From NCBI RefSeq assembly GCF_027596085.1, contig NC_072465.1, forward strand, positions 5,735,102-5,799,101: 64,000 nucleotides of DNA, in the 5' to 3' direction. Source of the stretch: Anoplopoma fimbria (taxonomy: Eukaryota > Chordata > Actinopteri > Perciformes > Anoplopomatidae). The position numbers and the translations under genes are program-made. A model generated the notes under the pieces. The model searched no databases. It was not told the origin of the DNA and was given only the letters and a program-made list of their open reading frames with translations. Shown in pieces: positions 24,526 through 37,200 of the stretch. Numbering within the stretch: position 1 is the first letter of the stretch; each line of letters starts with the position of its first letter.

Positions 24526-25838
24526 GAAGCGGGGCCCCTGGGAGCTGTCAGGTGCTAAATGGACGAAATCTCACCTCACAGAGGACTCAACTTCTTACGT
24601 TGTGACACTGGCACCTGGTTAGAAACTGTGTTAGTTCAGGTGAAATCAGTCATTACGGTCAGTATCTGTCCTTTAGAGCTTAGGTTTGCTTCACTTTTAT
24701 ACTTGCATTAAATTATTATATGATGTTGTCCCTCCATGGACTGACTCTTGAAACAGAAGTAAATAGAAAGAATGATGTAAAACATAAACAAAAGGACACT
24801 GCAAACAATGTCAAACAAAAGTAAGATGAAGCTGGTCTTTTGTCTCAAAGATTATTCACCCATGGGTCAGAAACTGTGATCAGGTTCTGAAATCTGTTTC
24901 TTGTGTTTGCATGTGTAATCTTGAATTCAAAGAAAAGGTTGTTCAATTAAATCTAATATGATAATCAAATTGTTCCTCAAGTCTAATTAATTTCACTCAC
25001 TGCATTGATATCAGGCATGCTTGGTATAATTACAAGCATCAGCAACCCATAAAGCACAAATGAATGGGTCTGAGCCAAATGAGCCTGCGTCACCCACAGC
25101 AGGGTCTGATATGTGATAACAGGACAAAGACGTGGGCAGGATATTGACCTCCGAGTGAAGAACAGACCCTTTCTATAGACCTTTGTTCACTGATACTTGA
25201 TAAATTTGGCAAGCAAGTCGCATCTATTTTTAGTCTGATGCATTATCTGCTCTACATTGCCCTAATATCTGTGGCATGAATCATCTATGCTCCTGCAGTG
25301 AGCATGAAATATGAAGCAACAGAGTGAAATAAACTGCTCATCTGATTAACATCTGAGTTTGTTCTGTTTTACGCTGGTCATGACTTTGAATTATTTCTTG
25401 TACCACTTCAAGCTGTGGTAGTTAAAGGAAACAAAAATGCAAATATTACAAGAAATGTTTTTAATATGGTGCACTGTTAGTACTAAGGCCACTATGAAGT
25501 CACTACTGGGCATCAGAGAAACCCTCAGACCCCTGCAGATATACAAATTTCCCATTTGGTTGTTACCTCAACTGGAATCAATGCACACAAGGTTGTTTAT
25601 GTTTCCATTAGCATGCTGTAACAATAATCGATTTAAGGATATGGTATTCTCAGGCTTCTTCTACAGAAGTTATCACAGGATATAGAAATTTGGCAATTAT
25701 AGAAATCATACTGTAAAAATGTAGTAATAACCTAAAGCTTTGTTTTCCACTCTACAGCCTCGTAGTCTGATGTGTAGAAATGCTCTAATGCTGTTGTGTA
25801 AATAAAAACAAAACAAAAAACTCCACTCATCATCATAA

Positions 25839-25840
<2 letters not shown>

Positions 25841-25872
<32 letters not shown>
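25841..25872. repeat. (CT)16 microsatellite
   Basis: Pure CT tract of 32 bp. Confidence 0.97.
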
Positions 25873-25875
<3 letters not shown>

Positions 25876-26047
25876 GAATCATCACAATCTTCATTTATTT
25901 TATTCAGTTTGAATTTTAAACTTTATTCACAAATTAGCCTCGACAAGTGAATTTATGCCACAGTTGATGCTCTTGCAGGATAATTACAATATTTTTTTTA
26001 ACTTGTTTCCAACGGCATTAAATCAAGTAGGCAGTTTGAGGTAGGCA

Positions 26048-26151
<104 letters not shown>

Positions 26152-26273
26152 GCTCAAAGTAGAGTAAACTAGAATGCTTAAAGTAGCGAAAATGTGTTGC
26201 TAATAGATAACATCTGTACTTTTACTTCAGTACAAATTGAATAACATTACCAAATTGTGCTACTTTAACTTAC

Positions 26274-26494
26274 CTAGAGATGTTCACCACTCTCCAAAGC
26301 AAAGTGACAACAGGGTTCCGACCTAACGGAGTCCAAACGGAGGCGGTTCCTCGTTTGTCCACATGATGTCCTCGTTGTTTCTCTATCATTAGTTTACAGG
26401 TTGGCGAAAGACGGCTCCTCACATCGTCAAATATATTCATTACCTCTACTTCTTCACTGAGCAGCCTATTGTTTAAATGTTCCAGAGTGAGCAT
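26274..26494 (-). CDS. Candidate orphan first exon, unknown product
   Basis: On the minus strand an ATG at 26494 opens 73 codons that run straight into a perfect donor (CTCTAG|GTAAGTT at 26274/26273). Just upstream is a GCGCCATTTTGG segment of promoter type. The start MLTLEHLNNRLLSEEVEVMN with IFDDV after it recalls the first exon of fish C2H2 zinc-finger genes (M-L-x-L-x(4)-N-x-R-L...E-x-I-F). The match is loose. I found no second exon on the minus strand down to 24.6 kb. It could be a relic or the start of an unannotated transcript. Confidence 0.3.
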
Positions 26495-28503
26495 GCAAAC
26501 AGAGGGAGAGAAAGGATCCAAAATGGCGCAGACTGTAGAGGTGCATCAGTCTGATCCAGGTGTTATGAATGAGCGATGAGGCAGTGATGGGGTCATGTGG
26601 CTGCCCTTAACATCAGGAACACCCGGGGGGGAAATAAGTCTGAATATTTTCATTTTGTTCCACTTGTTTCAAGTTCTCCTTTAATTGGGGTTTACCACAC
26701 TTTGTTCTATGACATATAAAACCAGCTTTTGCACACATTTAATAGAAACTAGTGCATTTCTATTACTAAAATTAGCATTATGTTATGTTGCTATCGTTGG
26801 TATTTTATTCTCCTTATTTGGCCCTCTCTAAGTGGTTGTAAAATGCTATTTTTTCAACCCAAAGTATGTCCATAGTGTAACGACATGATGTTTGTGCACA
26901 AAACAAGATCTAAATGCTGCAAATGTCACAGCAAGTGAGGTCTCACCAGGTCACTTCTGATCAGACAACATCCAGACTTCTTTTTCATTAAACCATTTCA
27001 GGAACATAACCAGTTAAATGTGGTCTTTTAACGATGGAGAAACACAGTTTTATAGCACCTGTGTCCCTGCTTTTTCCTACTGAAACAGCAGATTTTAAAT
27101 TGAACCTTGGTAAAATATCTGTCACATAGTTCTCATATCAATCCCTGGGATTTAATTGTTATGGCTAGTGTACAAAGGTGATCTCAGAATACATTCAGCG
27201 TTAGGTGTGCACCATCATGTGATAACACTGGAAGGTGTGGACACTTATTACCTCCATAAGCCAACACCTCAATATGTGAGATAACTTTGTTAACATTGAA
27301 CCATGACCTAATTTGTGAAATGCTCAATAATGGTAATGGTCAATAATGTTACATTACTGTCACATATTCTCCACAACCTCTGGCAGAGTCAAAAGTGTTT
27401 GACTTGATGTCAAGAAAGTATTTGAAATCGGATTTATTAGAAAATTGTGTTAGAAATGAGAATTTGACCACAAGCTCTAATTTGACAAATCTACTCTCAT
27501 CAGGAGCAAGTAAAGCAAAAATATTATGTCAACCAAGACTCCTGGTTTTCTCTAAAGACAAACCTTTTGTTTTGTCTTTAGAGGGTTGATAAACCCAATA
27601 ATTCAAATAACATTTTCTCACTTACCATAACCACTATTTAGCAATGCAGATAGACGTTTTCTGCCACCACTCCAATACAGTGGAGCTAAATATGATTTAC
27701 TTTGTTCAATAAGCATTGAAAAATATGATTTGAATGTTTTTAGAAATCTTTCCAATAACAATCTCTGGGTTAATCTGAGTAAATTACAGACCACACTGCA
27801 TATTTTATTAGGGACAGTTTTCCTCAGTAGGAAGAAGTTCCAATTCACAGATGCTCTGTTAAATGTATCTATGTCTCCGTATAACAAACTGACATCCAGG
27901 GCTTTCACAGGGGAGGGTCAGAGCCGTGCTCATGGAGAATTACTCAATAAAGCTTGCAACAAGCTCAACAGTCATCAGAACAAAGTTCACTAAACAAGTG
28001 GTGCAAGAAACGGCAAGAAGAGAAGAGTGTATCAGAAAGCTTCAGTGGAGTTAGGAGCAGCACTTCAGGATCACAACGGCCACTATAAGGATTTTATTCA
28101 AACACGGTCAGGACAACAGCTTTTCATCTTTTTTTAACAATAAGATGTTGTAGATTTTTTTATTTGTTTTTATTGGGAATTATTATGAAATTTGTGTAGT
28201 TTATTAAAGAAAGGGTCTGGTTTACAGATTAGAGTTAATTATGATAGATGTAAACATGGAGGCCTGGACACTTAATAGGGCATGCTCGACCAGAATTGAC
28301 TTTAGATCGTTTGCCTTTTTTTATTTTTTTGACTGTAAAACGACAATCTTTCAAGCTGCAATGTTCACTCATAGCTACTACTTGCTCCTTCTGGGAGGCC
28401 TTTTGGTAATGTAACTCTTTGCAAGTGATGATGTATTGTCTTATAGGTAAAGTCTAATTGCTACACTGTTTAAACCTCCTATCGCAGGTCAATGTGCTCT
28501 CAG

Positions 28504-31072
28504 ATGGATTACGCTATGAAGTCCCTCAGCCTTCTGACTCCATCAACCCTCTCCAAGTAAGAGAACTGCTCCGTGGGTTGGACGGGATGGTCAACAATCA
28601 CCAGTTGATAGTGGTTGAGAAGGTTGAACATTGTGAAGTTTAAGTATTAAGTATCTTTTCTCAGGTGTGTGACAGCCAGCGTCTCAGCCAGCGCCTCCAT
28701 GACCCAGCAGCTCCTGTCGGGTCGAGCTCCTCGGCCAAAGCCTTACAGGGTCACAAATGCTGACCAAAGCGTGAAGAAGGGCATCATGGCGGACACGCTA
28801 GAAGACCTGATGAACAAGGCAAGGAGTGTATGTGTAAAGTGTCGAAAGGGCTGAGCAGTAATTGTGAAATAGTTGAGAGTGGATGACGATCAACCGGTGA
28901 TTATAATTACCACAGACAGATTGGCCCGTGACTCACTTACTGCTGCGCCATCTGTGAGGCTCATGTTGGTTAAAGTTCACAAGACGGATGTGGACATTTG
29001 ACTGCTACAATGCTCTATCTTTACATAATGGGCGTTATCTGAATTGCGCCTCCCTGTGCCTGCTCTTCTAGGTCGGTGACTCGTTGGGTGTAGTGTGTGT
29101 TAGCGCCCTGGTGCTGGATGAAGACGGCACCGGGGTGGACACAGAGGAGTTCTTCCAGACGCTGCCTGACAACACTGTCCTCATGGTCCTGGAGAAGGGC
29201 CACAAGTGGACCCCACGTCCGGTATGATAGTGTTTGACCTTTTTTCACATCAACCAGTAGATGACACTGTTGATCAGCTGCACAGTGTGGTGTTTAACAT
29301 ATTGATTGACCACTTGCATTCAGCCTTTGTTATGCCAGTGATTATTTGATGTTTTGACTGAACAGATATATCTGTTTCTTTTATCAAGCAGTCATGAATA
29401 TGGATGGTACAGGGGTCTGTAGGCTGAAGAATGATAATTTAAATTTAATCAGCAAATATTGTATCCTCAATCTGAATAGTGGAGGAATATGTCAGTTATT
29501 GTGCAAAGTCTAAGCTCGGGGCAAACACCAGAGATTAGTTTCTTTAATCATAATTTTTAGAGAAGAATCAAAGGCTGGGGTAATATTTAAATGGCGTTTC
29601 CCCCGAAAGCAATTCATTTCCACAGAAATTGATGCATGTATTGATTTGCATCCCCCTACATGTTTCCTCTGGTGACCTCATGTTGACGTTGCTTCATTGT
29701 CATTTGCCTTCCCCATCATTGCTGGCTGGAGCCGCTTCAGTCTGTAATGTCTGCTGGTGGAGCTCAGCGTTATCAATTGGCCCAGTTTGCCGGTCGCAAT
29801 CACGCCAACAAAATGTGTCTGTGCCCCTTTGACCCAACTTCTGGTTCTGGTCCTGTCGCCTCACAGAACGGCACCTCCAGAGATCAGCTCAGCGTGTACA
29901 GGCCACAGCGCCGGACAGATGTGGCCAAGCTGACCTTTGACCTCTACAAAAACAACCCCAAGGATTTCATTGGCTGCCTGAACGTCAAAGCAACCCTGTA
30001 CGGGACTTATTCTTTGTCGTATGACCTGCGCTGTTATGCTGCCAAAAATATGCTGAAGTGAGTGTCTGTCAAATACCTGAAACCTCATCTCATTATTACG
30101 CTTTTGTGTTGAACTATTATGTTATTAATGTTTGTTTCTTCTTCATCTCAAAGCGTTTCTCCGGTGACTTTCCCTAGTTATAGTTTAATCCATTCAGAAA
30201 TGAAAATTGATCTACTTTAATGACTTTCTAATTCATAAATTACCCAGCAAATCATCACCTTTGCAATGCTATTACCCACTAACAATTCAATTTTTTTCTG
30301 GTTCATTTTCTACTTTATAACAGCTGCTTTTCTAACATATCAACTCCAGTTTTTAGTAGTATTCTGTGCACAACCTCTAACATGTAAATTCATATTTTAA
30401 TGTGAATACCTGTGTGGGAGGACGAGTTGAAATTATCAGATTGCAGAAGAACAAAGGCTAGATTTTACTGAGATTAAATTCATGTTATGTCATCGCTGCT
30501 GAGTTCGGCTTGTTTTTAGCGTTGGCACGGAGCTTCAGTCAGAGAGGATTACATTTTGCAGTCTTGTCAAATATGGGTCTTTTGTGCTCACAGTGCAGTG
30601 GAAGAGGTTTGTTTCATAGATGTCAGTTTTTTTATGAGATCCAGTTGATGTGAGGTATGATTTTCTCATTTCATGTCAGTCTTTTTCTCTTCAGCTTGTG
30701 TAGTTCATTTTCTATGACAATTACTCAAGGCATGACATGTCATTTAACAAAAATAATATTCTCATACCTATATGTATATCTCAAGTTACTCCAATGCTCT
30801 GTTTGTGTTTGTGTGTGTCTGTTTAGCTGCTCAGCAGATGGGAATTTGCTAAGTATGACCCCTTTCTTTCTCTGCGCTGTGCTTCCAGGGAGGTTCTGCG
30901 ATGGACACTCTTCTACATGCAGGCCACGGGACACATCCTGCTGGGCTCCTCCTGCTACATCGAGCAGATGCTGGAGGAGGAGGAGGAACGAGCAGTGAAT
31001 AGGGAGGTGCTGCCACAGGAAAGCAGGATCAGGCAGCTGCAGAGCATGCTGCTGGGAAAGATATCCCACTGA
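28504..31072 (+). CDS. cidec: CIDEC (FSP27) lipid-droplet protein, 5 coding exons
   Basis: Exons: 28504-28556, 28665-28827, 29072-29221, 29867-30057 and 30889-31072. They encode 246 residues (human about 238). The N-terminus MDYAMKSLSLLTPSTLSK matches human CIDEC (MEYAMKSLSLL). The CIDE-N domain runs from about residue 37 (RPKPYRVTNADQSVKKGIMA) to LMVLEKGHKW. The CIDE-C domain runs from DVAKLTFDLYKNNPKDFIGC through SYDLRCYAAKNM to WTLFYMQATGHILLGSSCYI. CIDEC gathers at lipid-droplet contacts, and CIDE-N oligomerisation drives lipid transfer and droplet growth. The first exon is short because the start lies only 53 nt before the donor. Exon 2 ends at AGT|GTATGT. A GC donor at AAG|GCAAGG (28818) is a less likely alternative. 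Upstream neighbours uqcrc1 and ttll3 agree with vertebrate synteny. Confidence 0.93.
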
Positions 31073-31346
31073 TTATGGACCAGAGCTGACGATGGTGGAG
31101 CAAACACCTTGTCCACTCTCAGATTTAGGGCACAATGTAGATGACCACAGACGAAACTGCCGATCTCTATGTGTTCATGTCACAGTTTTCTGTGCAGTTT
31201 GCAGACATTTCAGACATGGCAATAGCCTCACAGTCACTTTATTTGTTCTGTTACATTTTTTTGCCCCATATGTACAAGCTAATACCAGAAGTTATTCTTC
31301 ACAAAAGCACATTTACTCATTACTGTAACTTTTTCCTATGGAGATG

Positions 31347-31356
31347 AATAAATAAA
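31347..31356 (+). terminator. cidec poly(A) signal
   Basis: Overlapping AATAAATAAA lies 275 nt after the stop codon. Confidence 0.65.
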
Positions 31357-31399
31357 ACTAACCATTTTTATTTTACCGTTCCCAGTCTACATACAGTAG

Positions 31400-33040
31400 G
31401 TCTACAATTGAGCTTATATGTGCAGTGTGAGCCCATTAATCTGTCTTTGTGTGTCTGTGTGGTTCCTGGTCAAAGTCAGTGTAATTGGCAACAGGTCCAG
31501 CTGTGTCTCCCACGCTTCCCTAATTGTCCCTGGCCTGCACTGTCCTGTCAGCTGCAGCCTGCCCCTTCCCTCAGAAAATCAGAGGATGAGAACGAAGTTA
31601 GAGCAGCTGCAGGGGGCGAGAGGCCGGAAGCACATTATGCTGAGAGAAAAGAGAGATGATGGCATCAGCTGGCGGCAGAAGTGCCACTTTTGCCATCTTG
31701 TCGTAAAACGGTGGCAGCAAAAAGCTGAGGACAGATTTTCAACTAAACTGGCGGTCTGATACACCCAGAAAAAGATAAATATCTAAGGTACATATCAGTA
31801 GGTCAAGAGTTGGAGACTGACTGTGCGACATAATACTAGTTGATTTATTGTTGGCTAATGTATTGAGGGATGTGGATGTTGTTTAAATGTAATGAGATAA
31901 TGATTCATGGGATGATTAAAACATTTTCCAACAGTATTTGGTATTGGCTCTTCAACAATTAAATTGCATCTCATGACTGCATGAGCAGCAGTTGCATCCA
32001 ATGGCAACAACATTAAAGTGATTGTGAACACTGGTCAAGTGCCATTGTTTGCACTGAAATGAGTCATAGGGGTGCATACTGACTGTCTCTTGTGCTTTAA
32101 TCTACATTTGTTGTGGTTCACAGTATTCCTAATGACACTATTAAAGTGTTTTTGTAGCCGTTCAATTGGCTCCATATTGATTGGTACAATGTCTTGCTCT
32201 ATTTAACAGGTTTGGTAAGGGGATTGATTTTTCTTTCCCTTCACCATGTTCAGATGCGCCAACTGAAAATACCAAACAATGCTGTTGTCTAGGTTGACTT
32301 TGACGTTTGAGTCAAATTTATAGCTTTACTGTAAATTCTGTGGTCATTAGAAGGCACAACCTCTGATCAACTTGTGAACAAAAGGGTTCACTCCACCCAC
32401 AAAAATAAGCAAGATTGAAACCTGCTGTCACTCACAAAAAATTGACAGTTGAAAAAATTGATTCTTAAAGGAGCACTCCTGACAATTTCAAACTCATGGA
32501 CAACAATTAAAAATGTATGCAGCAGAAACAAAGATATGCTTTTTTTTATATTTCATACAGGTTTTTCTTTTCATTTATACTTTCTTTATACTTGTGAATT
32601 AGGCTAGTAACAGATAATATAGCCTTGAGCAGTCTTAAGCAGAGGTGAGGAGTGGGCTACAGAGGTCTGATAAACTCACTTCTTTGAATCACCACAACTT
32701 CATATTTGTGTAATTCATGTGGCTCAGTGGGTGTAGCAGCATGTCGTTTAATCATAAAGTTAACGGTTAGAACCTGGCTGTCGAGGTGATCTTGAGTGAG
32801 ACAACCACAAATCCTTCCTAGCAGCTCACAGCTACTAAAAAATACCTAGGATAGTTTAAATGCAGATGTCAAATTGCATTCATGTAGCTATGCTGTGACA
32901 ATTCAAATGAAGTGTACGTTTTCAGACTTATTGTCTTCAGCGCCAATCACTGCCTCACGTGACATCACTTGAGGCAATGTATCCGCAAAGATAGATTACA
33001 GCTTTCTTTTTTAATATGTGCATTTAATAATTTCACTATT
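31400..33040. other. Intergenic downstream of cidec
   Basis: No recognisable gene. A moderately GC-rich patch at about 31480-31740 has open frames on + but no convincing start or splice pair. It may be a conserved non-coding element, which cannot be tested here. Confidence 0.4.
32719..32835 (+). repeat. tRNA-derived SINE fragment
   Basis: GTGGCTCAGTGGGTGTAGCAGCATGTCG...AACGGTTAGAACCTGGCTGT has the A-box and degraded B-box layout of a tRNA-derived SINE head, followed by GATCTTGAGTGAGACA-type tail sequence seen in percomorph SINEs. It is diverged and old. Confidence 0.5.
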
Positions 33041-33169
33041 AATTTGGTGCACAAAAATCATAGTGGGGCTTTAAGTTTCTACCAGTATCACAGCACAGAC
33101 AAGTTACCTGTGCAACACATTACACATTACACTGTGCAATAATAGTTAAAACAAGTTAAAATAGTTAAA

Positions 33170-33488
33170 ATAGTTTTTTTTCTGTCTGTAAATATAATAT
33201 TTCAGTTATTGTTGTTTTTCTACTGTTTTTTTTTTTATTATTGCTTATTTATAATACTTTTTTTTTAAATTTTATTTTCATTTTTCATTTTTTTATCTTG
33301 TCTTCTTCTACTATGTCTCTTGTGTGCACTTTACTCTACGCTGCTGTAAGCCTGATAAAGGATTATCTTATCTTATTATCTTATCTTATCTTATCTCATC
33401 TCATCTCATCTCATCTCATCTCATCTCATCTTATCTTATCTTATCTTATCTTATCTTATCTTATCTTATCTTATCTTATCTTATCTTA
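33170..33488 (+). repeat. Interspersed-element 3' end with (TTATC)n tail
   Basis: T-rich sequence, then GTGTGCACTTTACTCTACGCTG, CTGTAAGCCTGATAAAGG and a pentamer array at 33363-33488. The array is (TTATC)n with an internal block of about 7 TCATC variants. This is the usual tail of a common teleost retroelement ending in GATAAAGNNTTATCTTATC. The open reading frame across it is an artefact. Confidence 0.7.
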
Positions 33489-33499
33489 AGTTAGGAGTT

Positions 33500-33790
33500 C
33501 TAAACCTTCGATCTGAATGTCCTCCACAGTAGATGCCTCCTCCCTCCTCCACCAGTCAGCTGAAGTCATCCTGGCAGCGGGGTCCTCTGTGGATCCACAG
33601 GTCCGTCCTCCCGTCCCACTGAGCTGTGGAGCTGCCGGTGGCCCCTGGTGGAGCTGTTGTTGCTGCTGCTGAGCATGTGCTCCGGTAGTCAACTATTGGC
33701 ACCGCAGGACATACGGGACGCTCCCCATCAGCACACATGTTGCGGACGTGAGTCGCTGAGCGCACGGCTCCAGCTCGAGAGGTGAGAGTG
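33500..33790 (+). promoter_or_regulatory. CpG-rich block with a splice donor, candidate distal promoter and exon
   Basis: This is the only GC- and CpG-rich stretch between cidec and gpr22. On the + strand it ends CTCGAGAG|GTGAGAG at about 33781, a good donor. GPR22 genes have non-coding 5' exons, and an acceptor exists at 44678 just before the gpr22 ATG. I infer a possible gpr22 exon 1 here, which would leave an intron of about 10.9 kb. The minus-strand frames (polyglutamine-like) lack support. Confidence 0.35.
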
Positions 33791-34150
33791 CAGCTTCGCT
33801 ACATAGTCAAAGTGTTTTTCACTCTGCAATATAGATGTTTGTTGGTGCCGCCGTTTGTCCGATAAAGACATTTTTAGTGAAAAATTCTAAGCAGCTGGCA
33901 GGCAGGCGACCTACCCAGTTTGACAATAATTTAAGTCCATTGAATCATTTCTCTGTGATTCCACACGGTAACACGCCTTCTGTTTGACTTTTTCCTTTGA
34001 GCTAGTTGAACTTTTACGCAGCGTATTATTTTAATCCATAACCTTTTCTAGTGGATAATTATCTCAATCTGTACAAACTGGAAACACTATATGTTAATGC
34101 ATATCATGTCAAACAATATATGTTTATTTCCATGTGAGGAAGGGCAGGCT

Positions 34151-34212
34151 GCACAGCACAGCACAGCACAGCACAGCACAGCAGCACAGCACAGCACAGC
34201 ACAGCACAGCAC
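34151..34212. repeat. (GCACA)n pentanucleotide array
   Basis: About twelve GCACA units with one GCA interruption. Confidence 0.95.
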
Positions 34213-37200
34213 TCTATGTCCTGTCCACGAAATCTCGATTTAGCAGAGGAATCCGGGTTTTATTAAACCCACGGGCTGTATGTGGGAGTAGGTGCTCGAC
34301 ACAGCTCTGAGGCTGTGTTTCTCCCACGCTCCTGAGGGACTCATCCTCACTGCAGTTAGCTGGAAACATCTCACTATGCATACTGTACATTAAAGCCTGA
34401 TTGTCTGTTTGGATAGTGTTTGCGATGTTTTGCATTTGTGTTTTGTTGTGTGTGCCAAAGGCCTTGGGGGCCAAACATCCCTTAAAATATCTTTAAAAAT
34501 GCCTTAAACCTCTCGTAATCTATTCTCACTCCCCGTCAGGATTGGTTAGTTGTTAGGTCTATATCTGCCCATCCTTTAGAAGGAATCAAAATACAACTTA
34601 CATTGAATAAGGTATAATTAAACCTGAATAATTAATTTAAGGGGAGTGTAATAAGCTGAATTTAGTACTTGCCCTTAGTTTGTTCCTTTTAAAGTTACTA
34701 CAATTATGCACTGTGGATTTTTACCTTAATCTGAAATATGTTAAGGTAAACACTCAAAGGATTCTGTTAACTCCAGGTCTGTCTTGACTTATTTCATCCA
34801 AAATGTGGTCTTCAAGTTCCTTTAACCTGTCAATTAACAATTTATCTGATTCCAGTATATCAACTATGATTATTTACTGGATTTCTTAGTTTTCTGTGAC
34901 TGTGTTTTGGATAACGTTTTTGTTTTGAACTGTTGTTTGGCAAAAACAAGCAATTTCTAGTCATCACTTTGGGTTCTGATAAATGGTAACTGGCTTTTTT
35001 TCACTATCTTCTGACATCTTTTAGTCTAAATTATTAATTGAGAAAATAATTACATTGATCACGAAAGTGATTGTTACATTGTTTGAGCACTAATGGTGTT
35101 TGGTAAAACCTTTATGGGTTAGACAGACCAGTTAGGCGAACAGTACCAATTAGCTTTGACCGATGTGACAATATGCTGCCCGGCATTTCAGAACTGCAAT
35201 CTGCCCTCACAGAATCAAATAACATAGATTTACACTCTCATATAATCCACATGCGGTCTGATGCAGTTTTCTCTCTCTGCTGTTCATCACAAGCAACAGT
35301 GTTCTTTGTCAGAGAACAACTAAAAAGAGGGATGTACAGAGGGACAAATAAAGATGGTAAAAGTGAAACTAAATGCAGTAAGACACAGCAGGCGAATGGG
35401 TAGTAACAGAAGGGGTTGATTGCAACAGTGTGGAGGTGGATGAAAGCAAAGAGAAAAAGGGAGAAGTCTTGATGAAAGCATTTGGGTCTGAGCTATGTCT
35501 CCGCCACGCCGTTCGCTGTGGACGGCTTTGATTGTGGACATGAAGGAGGGAAACCAAATCCTGCTGGACTCATGAAGACAGGGAGTGTGTCTGCCTGTGT
35601 GTCAATACATCACCATCCCCTCTCTGTCTCACACACAAATGATTAAATTGTCTTCTAATTGCCTCCTTCTGTAGTTAAATAGCCTCCTCGTTTTTCACCA
35701 ATTGGCTTTCTGTTCAGCATCTGTCATCTGTCAGCTGCAACAGCTTTTTCTCTCTTGTCTCTATTTCTTCTTATTCCCCCACTTTTCTTTTTTCTTCTAT
35801 TTTTCCCCAAGCTTAGGTTTTTCAATGGTTGGCTATTTGAGGTCCATATTTCAGCTCAGCAATAAATAATTCAGGGTAACAGGACAACACAAAGGTCTTC
35901 AGTGAGAGCCTGGATGCTTTGCTCAAACCTGAATTGCCGGTTGTTTGGAGAAGATGTCTTAATAATGGATGTGTAGTGTATTTTGACTGATATGGCAATA
36001 GGTGCACTCACTGAGTTATCTCTCAGATTTCTCCTCAGCGGTCACTCAAAGAGATATATACATTAAAGATGAGTCTCCTGCTGAAGAGGCTGACTTTTGC
36101 CTGATTTTACTCTCCCTCATATTTTCCCTTAAAGCACTCTCTGTATTTCTCCATATTTCATGGGGTCCTTCTGGCTTTTTCCAGCTGCTCCTCAGCTCCA
36201 TTATGAAATGAGCCAAAATATTTATGACTTGGACCAAAATGATTATTGGATTGCTGCATTGAAAGTATGGATGCAGCTTTAACAACAGCCACAATTATGG
36301 GCAGTAAAAACACTAGACAGAGGGTCAATAAACCAATCATAGTGAAGCAGACCCCTGACCCCTAATCCTGCTCGCGCCCTTGCTAACATACCAGTGAAGG
36401 TTGAGAGTGTGCTGACGTAGTATGTGTGTACTTGTTTGTGTTGATCATGAGACAGTGTTGTATTGTCTAGAGCTGGCAACTTATTTTTGAATTAAATCGA
36501 GTTTTTAATATTCTGAAAATGCCAAAGCAAGTCAAACAGAATTCAAACAAAAGCAGTTGCTTAGGTTTAGGCAACAAAACCACTGAGTTAGGTTTAGGAA
36601 AACATTATTGTTGGGCTTAAAATAAGTATGTATACTACATGTAAAACATTAACTACTTAACTAGGTTCGGAAAACAATGTGCAATCTGAATGGACTGCAG
36701 GTACCGCCTCATGCTACCAGTAGTGACAAGGGCACTATAGCAAAATGCAAAAAAATCTTCAGTTTTATACCTAGAGAGGAGTTGAACTAACCTTTTTAAA
36801 GGCTGTAATGTCTGATGCTATACAATATACTTACGCTTTAAACGTGAAAGCAATCCAACACCACACACTATACTATAACTATGTTCACACGATCGTCCTC
36901 AAAGTTAAGCGTCAAAGTTAATTCCTGACATTGGATATAGTATTACAAAAAGTTTACAAAAACATTTCCACTGAAGTTGGAGATACATCTGTTTACGTGA
37001 GTGATATGGTTTAAAGCTCCAGAAGAAGCTAGTAAGTAGACCGTGAGTTGGGATTGTTCTGTTAAATGACCATGTTAAATTTCTACAGTTTGATCATTTC
37101 CAAATATGTTGTCTCAGTCCCAGTAGGGCCTCACAATTATGTGCAAGCCCGCTCCCGTTATGTGTCCATAACCATGCATTAAATGGACATATTGACAGTA

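Noticed and set aside
27395..27993. Open frames on both strands at 27.4-28.0 kb
   Set aside because: AT-rich, no splice sites or start context, and no similarity I recognise. A decayed repeat is more likely.
28458..28643. Frame reading MLHCLNLLSQVN... through cidec exon 1
   Set aside because: The correct frame is a different one starting at 28504, which matches the CIDEC N-terminus and splices in phase.
33363..33488. Regular array that might suggest a CRISPR or satellite
   Set aside because: The period is 5 bp with no spacers, it is the tail of a retroelement, and the host is a vertebrate. The GATA arrays at 39.4 and 44.4 kb were rejected for the same reason.
33486..33765. Minus-strand frames rich in Gln and Ala in the CpG block
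   Set aside because: No homology. GC-rich promoter sequence commonly gives such frames. The + strand donor is better evidence.
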